This document shows, one piece after another, positions 35,592 to 44,952 of a stretch of DNA of 64,000 nucleotides. Source of the stretch: Rhopalosiphum padi (Eukaryota > Arthropoda > Insecta > Hemiptera > Aphididae). The DNA lies in assembly GCF_020882245.1 (NCBI RefSeq), contig NC_083599.1, forward strand, positions 80,161,422 through 80,225,421, read 5' to 3'. A model generated the notes under the pieces. That model searched no databases, was not told the DNA's origin, and was given only the letters and a program-made list of their open reading frames with translations. A program made the translations under genes and the position numbers. Numbering within the stretch: position 1 is the first letter of the stretch; each line of letters opens with the position of its first letter.

Positions 35592-36610
35592 TATACTATT
35601 ATATTCCTTTCACGTAATTCTTCTAAAATAGATATGATTTCATTATTTACACCAGTATTACCAGCAATTCGAGATGATGTTATAAGATTTAATCTAGTAA
35701 CTAATTCATTCGGATCATCATAGTACACTAATTGTGTTTGAGGTATTACATCTTTATATAAACCGGAACCTTTCTTAGTCGTTGGCGATAAACTAAATTT
35801 AAATAGCTGACCTGTTGGAGGTTCTGTAATTTTAGAACTATTCGTAGGAGAAGAAAAATCAAATGAAGCATTTTTTATGTTTGAATCATCAATAACGTTT
35901 CTTCGTTTAGCGCTTGAACTAGATAAAAAGTTATCAAATTGTTTTAAATTTAATCGGGAATTTGGAGTTTTAATTTTTGCGTTATTAATTTTTAATATTT
36001 CCTCGTTTAATTGTTTTTCTTCAATTTTCATTCGTTCATAAAGAGGTTTTACAACATTCATCCATTTGAAATATCCTGAAGTTTTAGGTTTCCCGTCTGC
36101 TTTTAAAAAGACTTTAGTTATTTTTAAAATATTATAATATGATTCCATGTCTTCCATAGTCATATTTTTTGGTACTTTTTCACATAATAAAGACCAAAGT
36201 CCTTTAGTCCAAGGATAGTAATTATCGAGCAAGTGTAATTTACCGTGTTCGAAAGTAACAGGCATATTTGATATTTTAAGTTGATTATTAACCGCATCGT
36301 AATGCATACCATAAGATTTATCATAACGTTGTGATTTAGGATTTGAAATTAAAAAATTGTCAAACGATGAATTCAGTACACTATCGCTATCTTCATCACT
36401 AGCGTACACGGTTTCTTCTTTTTTGATAGTGTCGGAAATATGTGAAGTGTTTTTTTCTGACAGTGTACTCAATGGTTCCAGTAAAGGTTTAAATGTATCA
36501 CGAAAATAGTTATCAGAATCTATAATACCACGCTTCATATCCATTATTTTACGTTTGATATTTTTTTTTGATGTTACCAAATTTTCTAACAAAACTTTGT
36601 CTTTATTCAT
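35591..36610 (-). CDS. DUF8207-like conserved Polinton protein, 339 aa
   Basis: An intact ATG-started frame between ATPase and integrase. It has a low-complexity N-terminal half, a conserved block MPVTFEHGKLHLLDNYYPWT followed by KGLWSLLCEKVP and SGYFKWMNVVKPLYERM, and a C-terminal block with GSGLYKDVIPQTQLVYYDDP and NNEIISILEELRER. These blocks recur in insect Polinton-borne proteins annotated as DUF8207; this is from memory, without a search. The function is unknown, and a virion or DNA-packaging role is possible from its position. Confidence 0.6.
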   Translation of the reverse strand: MNKDKVLLENLVTSKKNIKRKIMDMKRGIIDSDNYFRDTFKPLLEPLSTLSEKNTSHISDTIKKEETVYASDEDSDSVLNSSFDNFLISNPKSQRYDKSYGMHYDAVNNQLKISNMPVTFEHGKLHLLDNYYPWTKGLWSLLCEKVPKNMTMEDMESYYNILKITKVFLKADGKPKTSGYFKWMNVVKPLYERMKIEEKQLNEEILKINNAKIKTPNSRLNLKQFDNFLSSSSAKRRNVIDDSNIKNASFDFSSPTNSSKITEPPTGQLFKFSLSPTTKKGSGLYKDVIPQTQLVYYDDPNELVTRLNLITSSRIAGNTGVNNEIISILEELRERNIIV

Positions 36611-36698
36611 TGCAAATAATAAACTTGATATAACTGCTTCATCCGACTTTAGATAATACTATGCAGATTTTAATACTATTACAACTGTATTTATATTA

Positions 36699-37391
36699 TT
36701 ATTTTATTTTAATGAAAGAATGGAAACCACATCTATATCTACCTTCATTCATTTCACGTGTTTTATCGATAACCATAAATCCATAATCATTATGATTCCA
36801 ACATAGATGAGAAATTTTCCGAAATTCAGAGAAATCCATATCTGCTGATGAATGGTCATTGAATATATGGCGTAAATTCGTATCATCTTGTTTAAGTATT
36901 ATTAAAAAGTTTGAGTTATCTCTTACTAACTGTTTTGGTATTTTAGAATATGTTTGTGCTAAATAAAATACAGAACTAGCACCTGAATGTCTACACATTG
37001 AGAAGAATTCTCTAATTACAGATTGTGGATCACAAATCACGTCATCAAAAATTATGATAGAATTTTTCTTAGTTAAGTTTGGTTTTATAACTTTATCAGC
37101 ACTTGAAAAAATGAAAAAATTGGCACCTTTTATATCATCTATTATTTTTTTTAGTAAAACATATTTTTCTTGATTAGAAGTTTTAGAGTATAAATAGATA
37201 TTCTCAAATCTTAATCCGTTTTCATGCGTGATTAGGTTATACATTATATTTGTTTTACCTGAACCACTAGGACCAACTATAATAGCACGTATAGTATCAG
37301 GTAATAATGGTCCGTGTCTTGATGGTTTCTTTATTATTTGAGCATCTACATTTAAAATATCTAATTTATCTTTCTGTACAATCAAATCCAT
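36699..37391 (-). CDS. ATP: Packaging ATPase (A32/FtsK-HerA-like) of the Polinton
   Basis: A 230-codon intact frame. Walker A is IIVGPSGSGKTNIMYNL near residue 37 and Walker B is NSIIIFDDVICD near residue 110, followed by an SVFYLAQTYSKIPK stretch that fits the sensor region. The size (about 230 aa) fits the family of genome-packaging ATPases in adenovirus-like and NCLDV-like elements. It heads a minus-strand row ATPase - DUF8207-like - integrase with short gaps. The divergent plus-strand row starts only about 50 bases away, so the two rows probably share a promoter region at 37392-37439. Confidence 0.9.
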   Translation of the reverse strand: MDLIVQKDKLDILNVDAQIIKKPSRHGPLLPDTIRAIIVGPSGSGKTNIMYNLITHENGLRFENIYLYSKTSNQEKYVLLKKIIDDIKGANFFIFSSADKVIKPNLTKKNSIIIFDDVICDPQSVIREFFSMCRHSGASSVFYLAQTYSKIPKQLVRDNSNFLIILKQDDTNLRHIFNDHSSADMDFSEFRKISHLCWNHNDYGFMVIDKTREMNEGRYRCGFHSFIKIK

Positions 37392-37439
37392 TTTCTTATA
37401 AATACTCTAGAATTTTCAAATTATAATCAGTTATAGATA

Positions 37440-38036
37440 ATGCGTTCAACACGTAAGTGGGAATCAGATAAGACTGGCAAAGGTTTCGTAAATTTCCTTA
37501 TAAATAGTCTCCCGTTTGAAGCCCATGTTCCAAAATATCAGTATTGTGGACCTGGTACGAAATTAAAAAAGAGGTTAGATCGTGGCGATAAAGGAATAAA
37601 CCCATTGGATACTGCATGTCGTGATCACGATATTGTGTATGAAACTAGCAAAAATTTAGAAGATAGACATAACGCTGATAAGGTGTTAGAACTCCGTGCT
37701 TGGGAAAGATTTAAAGCAAAAGATACACCTAGAAAAGAGAAAATTGTAGCGTACGCAGTAGCTAACACAATGAAAGCTAAAAGAAAAATAGGTATGGGCT
37801 GTAAAGGTAAACGGGGACGTGTTAATAAAATAAAAAATGGGACACGAGCTGCGATAAAAAAAAAAAAGGTTAAGAAAAATTATAGAGGTAAAAGAATGAT
37901 TCTAGCACCGGGTCAGACAGGTGGTGCAATTCCCTTAATACCTATTTTCGCAGGATTATCAGCACTTGGTAGTTTAATGTCTGAAAGTGCTAGTGTATAT
38001 AATGCAATCCAAAATTCAAAAAGAAAAAAAAGGTAA
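37440..38036 (+). CDS. Phospholipase A2-like virion-type protein with basic centre and hydrophobic tail
   Basis: A 198-codon ATG frame. Residues about 30-75 carry a compact PLA2-like module: YCGPGTKLKKRL (calcium-loop-type Y-x-G-x-G) then LDTACRDHDIVYE (the HD-x-x-Y catalytic pattern), as in parvovirus VP1 and some insect Polinton proteins. The middle is strongly basic (KGKRGRVNKIK ... KKKKVKKNYRGKR). The end has a glycine/proline turn and a hydrophobic helix (GAIPLIPIFAGLSALGSLM), reminiscent of adenoviral core/pX-type peptides. By analogy it could act on membranes during entry and bind DNA or membranes with its tail; this is inference. An A-run at 37857-37867 is in frame. Confidence 0.75.
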   Translation: MRSTRKWESDKTGKGFVNFLINSLPFEAHVPKYQYCGPGTKLKKRLDRGDKGINPLDTACRDHDIVYETSKNLEDRHNADKVLELRAWERFKAKDTPRKEKIVAYAVANTMKAKRKIGMGCKGKRGRVNKIKNGTRAAIKKKKVKKNYRGKRMILAPGQTGGAIPLIPIFAGLSALGSLMSESASVYNAIQNSKRKKR

Positions 38037-38072
38037 CGGATTAAAAAATAAAGGATCAAGAAAAAAAAACTG

Positions 38073-38444
38073 ATGAAAACGTTACCTAACAGACCACTTA
38101 CATCTAGAGATATTATAAAATATGTTACAAAGTTTAATATCAATCATTTCCGTGGCGTCTTTTCACGAGATGACTTGCCTAAAAAACCTCATCAGATTGA
38201 ATGTGGTATATTAAACTTGGACGTATCTTCAGGTGATGGAAGTCATTGGGTAGCGTTTTATAAAAATAAAGATAAAGTTATTTATTTTGATAGCTTCGGT
38301 GATTTACCTCCACCAATTGAATTACAAAAATACTTTAAGGGAAACAAAATTATATATAACTATTCAAATTATCAAGATTATAACACATTTAATTGCGGAC
38401 ATTTATGTCTTGATTTTTTACAATGTATGAATCAATCACATTAA
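38073..38444 (+). CDS. PRO: Adenain-like cysteine protease of the Polinton
   Basis: A 123-codon frame with the catalytic set of the adenovirus protease/ULP clan: histidine in GDGSHWVAFYKN, acid in VIYFDSFGDLPPP, a glutamine region YQDYNTFNCGH, and the cysteine in NCGHLCLDFL. Length and order fit the Polinton protease. Its 3' end overlaps the next gene by about 22 bases, because the ATG of the minor-capsid-like gene (38423) lies within the final codons (stop at 38442-38444). Confidence 0.85.
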   Translation: MKTLPNRPLTSRDIIKYVTKFNINHFRGVFSRDDLPKKPHQIECGILNLDVSSGDGSHWVAFYKNKDKVIYFDSFGDLPPPIELQKYFKGNKIIYNYSNYQDYNTFNCGHLCLDFLQCMNQSH

Positions 38445-39171
38445 GTTTGACAGGTAATGATACTACATTATCTGCAAATTATTTTCCATCTCTAAACGTC
38501 AACGAGGACTCGGAAATAGCTTTGATATGTTTACAAACGTTTAATTCATTTCCGAACATAAATTCAACTAATAACAGATTGGAAATAGAAGTTATCGGAG
38601 ACACAGATAATAGATTTATTGAAAATGCGAAATTTGTATATGAATTTGAAGAAGGTTATTATGACATTGATGATATTAACAATAAAATTGGTAAAGAGTT
38701 ATTAACCTTTAATAAACTAAAGAGAACATATTTATCATTCAGTATGATTATGGATCATATAGATTTTAGAACACATATAAGATGTGATGGAAGGCTATAT
38801 TTTGATATTCCAAACAGTATAGGCTCTGTATTAGGGTTTGAAAAAAAAAATATTTTTTTCACGCAATTATCTTCACCGATCAGAAAAAGCTGTAAATTTG
38901 AACACAATTAATTGTATAAAAGTATTGTGTAATGTTTCACAAGGTTCATTCAACAATCATCTTCAAAGTCATTCAATTTATGAGTTTTTTTCCGACCGGT
39001 AGAACAGGAACAAAAGTGACTCAATCACCACTAAACCTTATATATTATAAACTTAACAAAATAAATATCGATTCAATAACTATTCAATTAGTTGATCAGA
39101 ACAATAAACCGATTGATAATTTCAAGGAGACATTAACAGTTGTTCTACATATTAAACGTCACGGATCTTAA
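38423..39171 (+). pseudogene. Minor-capsid-like gene, first tandem copy, frameshifted
   Basis: Starts MYESITLSLTGNDTTLSANY and closely parallels the intact second copy at 39208-39951 over its whole length, ending in TLTVVLHIKRHGS. The frame is lost in a 10-A run at 38841-38850 and resumes in another frame in the second half. Predicted mostly beta-strand, it is probably a single-jelly-roll (penton-like) protein judging from its place beside protease and main capsid; the fold is inference. Confidence 0.7.
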
Positions 39172-39207
39172 AATTAATTTAAATTTAAAGTTTTTATAGA
39201 AATAAAT

Positions 39208-39951
39208 ATGTATGAATCAATCACATTAAGTTTAACTGGGAATGAAACCACACTATCTTCAAATTATTTCCCGTCTCTAAACGTGTACGAAGACTCAGAA
39301 ATAGCTTTGTTATGTTTACAAACGTTCAATTCGTTTCCAAACATAAATTCTTCTAATAACAAATTTGCGATACAAGTAATAGACGAGTATAATAATAATA
39401 ATAATGAAAATATATGTTATATTGCATTAAAAACGGGATGTTACGAAATTGTAGATATTAACCGTCAAATTAAGAAGCAAATAAATTCTTACAATGAAGA
39501 AAATGGTACAAAAATAACATTCGATATTTCAGTTGACCATAATGATTTTAGATCATACATACAATGTAATGGTATAATTATGTTTAATATGATTAATGGG
39601 ATAGCACCCATATTAGGATTTGAAAAACGAGACTATCCTCCGGAGTATGTAACTCATCGATCGGAAAAAGCTGTAAATTTAAACACAATTAATTCTATAA
39701 AAGTGATGTGTAATATAGCTCAAGGATCATTCAACAATCACCTTCAAAGTCATACGATTTACGAGTTTTTTCCGAGTGAAAAGACTGGGACAAAAGTTGT
39801 TCAATCACCGCCAAATTTAATATATTATAAATTAAATAAAATAAATATTGATTCAATAACTGTACAATTAGTTGATCAGGATTTTAATCAAATCGAAAAT
39901 TTTGGTGAGACATTAACAGTTGTGTTACATATTAAACGTTACGGTTCTTAA
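39208..39951 (+). CDS. Minor-capsid-like protein, second tandem copy, intact
   Basis: A 247-codon ATG frame, paralogue of the preceding broken gene. N-terminus MYESITLSLTGNETTLSSNY, middle blocks SEIALLCLQTFNSFPNINSS and FRSYIQCNGIIMFNMINGIA, C-terminus IDSITVQLVDQ ... ETLTVVLHIKRYGS. It is rich in short beta-like stretches. The position between protease and major capsid matches the minor capsid (penton-type) gene of Polintons. No enzyme motif is visible. The next small gene starts two bases after its stop. Confidence 0.65.
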   Translation: MYESITLSLTGNETTLSSNYFPSLNVYEDSEIALLCLQTFNSFPNINSSNNKFAIQVIDEYNNNNNENICYIALKTGCYEIVDINRQIKKQINSYNEENGTKITFDISVDHNDFRSYIQCNGIIMFNMINGIAPILGFEKRDYPPEYVTHRSEKAVNLNTINSIKVMCNIAQGSFNNHLQSHTIYEFFPSEKTGTKVVQSPPNLIYYKLNKINIDSITVQLVDQDFNQIENFGETLTVVLHIKRYGS

Positions 39952-39952
39952 G

Positions 39953-40111
39953 ATGGGATTAAAATTCAATATAAACCCATTACTTCACGTTAATCGAGCT
40001 AGTCACACAACTAAAGTGTTACCGATAACACCGACTAAAGTAAAAAAATTAACGGTGAAAAATAAAAAAATTTTAAAGGCTCTTGGTTATAAACTAAATC
40101 ATAATGCCTGA
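39953..40111 (+). CDS. Small basic Polinton protein, 52 aa
   Basis: Starting at the ATG two bases after the previous stop, it encodes MGLKFNINPLLHVNRA and a lysine-rich tail (VKKLTVKNKKILKALGYKL). The frame can be read from an ATG at 39920, but that lies inside the upstream gene, so 39953 is preferred. Its stop overlaps the capsid gene start (ATG at 40104) by 8 bases. The function is unknown; a small basic virion peptide is possible. Confidence 0.5.
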   Translation: MGLKFNINPLLHVNRASHTTKVLPITPTKVKKLTVKNKKILKALGYKLNHNA

Positions 40112-41311
40112 AAGTGATATTTTGGATATAAGTTCACGGTTCGAAACGGATTCTAAAATTACGAAAATTGAATATCATTCATATACACCGTATACAACTT
40201 CATTTAATAATAATGATGAAATACGTAATCAATCCAGCAAACAGATGTTTATCCGTATCTGCATGAAAGTTTTATATTTATAGAAGGTTCAATATCAGAT
40301 GCTATAAAAGTAAAACTTTCTAATAATGGTTTTTCCTATCTTTTTGAACAAATACGACTTGAAATCAATGGGATAGAAGTAGATAGCACACGTGCACTTG
40401 GTATTACAAGCTCATTGAAAGGTTATCTATCAGGTACGCCAGATAACTTTAATTGTTATGAAAATGCGGGTTGGATTTTTAAAAATAATACAAACCCTGT
40501 AAATGTTAATGGTGAATTTAGTGCCTGCATTCCGCTGAAATATTGGTTAGGTATATTTGAAGACTTTAAAAAAATATTAGTTAATTCTAGATTAGAACTA
40601 ATATTAACTCGAAGTCATAGTGATTTAAATGTGCTAAACGTAAAAACTAGTGGAAGTGCTACTTCTGGAAAAGTTGTTTTGAATAAAATTGTTTGGAAGG
40701 TACCACATATCACTGTTGATGATGAAGAAAGGTTGAAATTATTAAAACTTATAGAAAAAGAAAAAAGTTTGTTTATCCCGTTCAGATCTTTTGAAACCTT
40801 TGAATATCCTGAACTCGGGACCACTAAAAAAGTTGTATGGAACCTGAAAACTGCTTCGAAATTAGAAAAACCTCGTTTCATAATAATTGGGTTACAAAAG
40901 GGGCGTAAAAATTCAATAGAAAAAGATTGTAGTGTATTTGATCATTGTAATCTAACAAATGTAAAAGTTTTATTAAACTCAATAGCTTATCCGTATGATA
41001 ACTTAAATTTAGATTTTTCTAAAAATAATTTTACCTTATTATATGATATGTATACATCATTTCAAGAATCATACTACGAAAAAAATATTCGGAACCCAAT
41101 ATTAAGTCCTTCTACTTTTCTAACAAACGCTCCAATTGTAGTTATCGATACTTCGAAACAGAATGATTCAGCAACAGCTTCATCAGTAGATGTTCAACTA
41201 GAAATTGAATCATCAGAACCTCTTACAGGTGTAACTGCTTATTGTTTATTAATTCATGATCGTATTGTAGAATATGTACCTTTCACTAGAGAAGTAAGAA
41301 AACTAGTATAA
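40104..41311 (+). pseudogene. MCP: Double-jelly-roll major-capsid-like gene, one frameshift
   Basis: From the ATG at 40104 the frame reads MPESDILDISSRFETDSK for about 60 codons to a stop at 40281-40283. A second frame carries the rest from about 40255 to 41311. It includes SFIFIEGSISDAIKVKL, FSYLFEQIRLEINGIEVDST, IPLKYWLGIFEDFKKIL and a C-terminal TGVTAYCLLIHDRIVEYVPF. These blocks match insect proteins with a double-jelly-roll-like domain, the major capsid fold of Polintons (recognition, not a search). The shift near 40230-40255 is not in a homopolymer, so it is more likely a true mutation than the polymerase breaks. Confidence 0.7.
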
Positions 41312-41458
41312 ATAATTTAGAATTAAGGATGTATAATATTTGATGAAAAAACATATTATTAAATTATTTTTTTTATTTTAATCAAACAGTGTTCTTATTC
41401 AATAAAAAAAACAATTATTTTTTAAAAAAAAGTGTGTAAAAATCAATTCTAGATGTGT

Positions 41459-41922
41459 TTTTTCGTGTTACAGGGAAAAAAAAAATGGCTTGAGGCGGAT
41501 TGTCCCGCTTGATTTTTTAAAATCTCCCTGACCGAAAGTGCTCAGAACATACATTATGGTTTTTGAAAAAAAACAGTGTTTTTTCGTGTTACAGGGAAAA
41601 AAAAAATGGCTTGAGGCGAATAGTCCCCCTTAAACTTTTAAAATCTCCCTGCCTAAAAGTGCTCAGAACATACATTATGGTTTTTGAAAAAACAGTGTTT
41701 TTCGTGTTACAGGGAAAAAAAAATGGCTTGAGGCGGATAGTCCCCCTTAAACTTTTAAAATCTCCCTGCCCAAAAGTGCTCAGAACATACATTATGGTTT
41801 TTGAAAAAACAGTGTTTTTCGTGTTACAGGGAAAAAAAAAATGGCTTGAGGGGGAAAGTCCCCCTTAAACTTTTAAAATCTCCCTGCCCAAAAGTGCTCA
41901 GAACATACAAATACATACTACT
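41459..41922 (-). repeat. Right Polinton terminal inverted repeat, four ~118-bp units
   Basis: Reverse complement of the left repeat, with four units marked by GTGCTCAGAACATA at about 41539, 41660, 41778 and 41895. Units nearest the outer end match the outermost left units better than the inner ones do, suggesting gene conversion or replication-linked matching of the ends. Confidence 0.9.
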
Positions 41923-42012
41923 AATTACAACTTGATGTAATAAATGTATTGTGGATTATTTCACTTAAATTTGACTATATAATTATATAATTTGACTATA
42001 CGAATATAATTT
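41923..42012. repeat. Tail of repeat copy 1 and spacer to copy 2
   Basis: AATTAC (Polinton TSD) then sequence matching the end of copy 2 (GTAATAAATGTATTGTGGAT, TTTCACTT). A short spacer with duplicated ATTTGACTATA words precedes the start of copy 2. Confidence 0.6.
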
Positions 42013-42680
42013 ACGAGAATGTCCGTGCGTGTAATGAAATACGAATTAAACGAGTAAAACGACGTACAACGCGAATTCGGTGACGGTTTGGAAACGGTTT
42101 AAGTGCTCGAGATTTGCCGTTGGTCCTCAACTTAAACTGTAGTCAATAGGATTAGGCGTTAGGATAGGATAGGGATTAGGCAGGTGTAATGAGATCGAAT
42201 TCTTCTCCGGCGGCGCTTTGATTAACACTGCGAATCATTTTTTGAATTTTTTTTCCAATGTTTTTTTTATTTTTATATGATTTTGCTGGCAACGTCGGTA
42301 TATTTTTTTTATTACTCCACTAATAAAAAGCAGTATTTCAATATTTATGTACTAATTTTTTTTTTGTTGAATATTGCGAGTGTTAAATAAACATATTTTG
42401 GTATCAGCTTTGTTATTATGTTTTTTGTAATAGTACTTATTGACTACCACTGAGTATGTTATATTATAATATTTATAGTATATATTATATAATATTTATT
42501 ATATTGTAAAAAAGATTGGTACCTACCTGATGAAACACAATATAATTATATAATATAATATAAGTATGGAATACTTAGAAAATATTTTAAGAGACTGTGC
42601 TATAATGTATTTATTAAAGTCATATAGATCGGGTATACACGCTAATATTTGTATGTAATAAATGTATTGTGGATTATTTC
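42013..42680. repeat. Dispersed repeat, copy 2, uninterrupted (empty site)
   Basis: Nearly identical to 20185-20751 plus 24316-24343 and 41929-41970. At about 42622-42636 it reads CATATAGATCGGG with one target copy, so it lacks the hAT. It also lacks the Polinton at GCTAATATTTGTATGTAATA. It has a 45-bp insertion near 42305 relative to copy 1. The family is unknown. Confidence 0.8.
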
Positions 42681-44528
42681 ACTTATAATAACTCATAATA
42701 CTCACATCGTCCGCGATGCGACGCAGTCGGATTGCCTACCTGAGGGGTTTGGTAACACTTAAATTATATTCAATTTTTAGCAAATAAAAAATTCAGATTT
42801 CATAATTTGCGCCCACATAGTCTGCAATTCGACGCAGTAAATAGGACGTAGATAGGACGTTATAACACTTGGTTCGACTTAAACTTTTTCCCCTACTATA
42901 CGACATCAGACTTTCGACGTTAGGAGGTATAACAATCCGCCGTAGGCGGATTGCCCAGCACAGGTATCGATTTGCATCGAATGAGGACTGATAGCTAGAC
43001 ACTCGATTACCATTTTTCGTACTTATTTATTTTTTATACATTCAAAAAAGAACCGGGCAAGCCTCGAGACGAACTATATATGTACACGCGACTACCATTT
43101 CCAACCGAATTTCCCTTGGAACGATTTTCACTCGACCCCCTTGAAGGCGCCGTAGGCGTCTTCCACAAGCCGGTAATCGAGGCATATATAATAATATTTA
43201 AATAAATAATATTATTATCGACGCCACGAACGTCTTATCAATTCCCGACAACAACCGCCTTATCATCATTCATCCCGATAGAAGACTCGCAGTACTACCA
43301 ATCAGCGGTAGGTCTTCCTTTTTTGAAAACTTTCCACTTTCAAGCACTACTATCCGTCCTAGGGTATTCACTTACAGCGAGTTTCCCGAGGCTAGCAGCT
43401 ACGCTGCTAGTCGATAAAATAATTTGACAGTATAAACACTATTATTGTTGGAATTTGGACTATTCACCATACTCAGATTAAGAAATGCAATTAGGACATC
43501 ATAAATAAATATAATTCGTAATTGGTCATAATGTCAAACGATAATACGGATATACGTTTTGTATTGATTACTGTTTACTGTAATAATTCGATAATTCGAT
43601 ACCTAGATATTAAGGTAGTACAACACTACAACGGAAGCACTTTTAGTATTATTCGCAGTAGCATTTTATAAATTAACACAAATATTCAGATGCCAATAAC
43701 ACCTTCAATTATTAACACATTTTGTCATGACTGACACTACGGTGGGAGTGTTGATAGGACATTTTTTTTTCTAACAGTATTGTTTATCTATCTTGTTACC
43801 TAAGAGTTATTATCGATTATGACCGTTATGGGTATTGTTAAATTAAGATATCATTTCGTTTTTACTTCTGGTCTTTACTGTTGGGTTTGATAAATTTCTC
43901 GGTAGCAGTTAATTGAACGAATATTTAAACGGTAATAAGTCGCAAACGGATTACTGAAATTAAATTCTATAAACGTTAAAATTATTTTTTTCAGTATGTT
44001 TATAAATTTTCGTTATCGAAAATAGGTATTGCCATTTGAAAATCGAAAGTTGATAGTTTTTTATCAAATAAGGGAGGAAGTTAAAATTATCAAAATTGTA
44101 ACACAGTGTAAAATAGTAAAACCTAGAAAGTTTAAAAAAAAAAATATTTTAAAATTCCTAATATTTATTGAGATATTTACTGGTTCATGATAAAAAAATC
44201 ACCCTGTATATTATTGTATCAAAATAAACCAAAATTTCACTTTGTGCAAACATAGAACCAACAATAAAAATAAATGGCTGAATTGGGTTGCCTTATGTTC
44301 TAAGACTTTGGAAATGGTGCTGCGTGGCCTCAACTAATTCACCAAAAACTATAAGACTATCCTGGGAGTCTTTGATTGAATATTTAATAGAATTCTTCTT
44401 TCCATTTTCATTTTTGGTGATTTTTTTTGAAGTTGGTGCAAATACAGCATGTAATAGATATATTAGAGCTGCGTTTTTTTGAATCTGTTAAATATTTTTA
44501 AAACAAGTATATCAATACACTTGTATTT
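42681..44528. other. Stretch without a recognisable gene; moderately GC-rich start
   Basis: 42700-43410 is clearly less AT-rich than its surroundings and has small hairpin words such as CCGCCGTAGGCGG (about 42938) and GGCGCCGTAGGCGTC (about 43147). Its open frames are short and lack motifs. 43420-44528 is AT-rich with nothing supported. Confidence 0.4.
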
Positions 44529-44540
44529 GTTAACAGGTTG

Positions 44541-44746
44541 ACCGCCATGAGACCCTTTTTGGGGTCTCACTAGTTTACTCCCTGATGCCATGGTATTTTA
44601 ATGTGATTACTCAAATTTGATTTGAAAAAAAAAATGATTGGATTTTGCTGAAAATTTAAATATGGGTTCAGTATCACTTATATGACTGATATACAATAAT
44701 TTTGGACAAATTTTAGTTGAGACCCTTAATAGAGTCTCGTGGCGGT
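44541..44746. mobile_element. Inverted-repeat element near the piggyBac relic
   Basis: ACCGCCATGAGACCC at 44541-44555 pairs with the complement of 44731-44746 (ACCGCCACGAGAC), and each end has its own nested GAGACC...GGTCTC hairpin. TTAA, the piggyBac target, is present just left (TGTTAACAGG), but no right-hand TTAA was seen. It may be a piggyBac-type MITE, weakly. Confidence 0.4.
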
Positions 44747-44952
44747 GGTGAGTAACATGTAAAGAAATTGATGATTGTTCCTAACAAACTGAGATACCAA
44801 ATGGAATCTCAAAATAAAAATATTGTAATAATATTGTCATTCCATTAAATTTAGGATATTTGATTATAGAATATAATTTTTTAGGAACTTGAGGTTACAG
44901 GTTTACATAAAACTTAATAAAAAATGTTCGAACGCGGATCTGCTGGCGAGCA

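Larger units (their letters stand above)
24344..41922. mobile_element. Maverick/Polinton element, 17,579 bp, TSD AATTAC
   Basis: The exact 6-bp duplication AATTAC lies at 24338-24343 and 41923-41928, the TSD length of Polintons. The ends begin AGTAGTATGTATTTGTATGT in both orientations, with long inverted repeats made of four ~118-bp units each. Between them are the signature genes: protein-primed DNA polymerase B, retroviral-type integrase, A32-like ATPase, adenain-like protease, double-jelly-roll capsid and minor-capsid-like proteins. Accessory genes are a BIR protein, a phospholipase A2-like protein and a spliced gene. Polintons are self-synthesising transposons related to adenovirus-like viruses. 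This copy has frameshifts in polymerase and capsid genes and is probably inactive. Confidence 0.93.
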
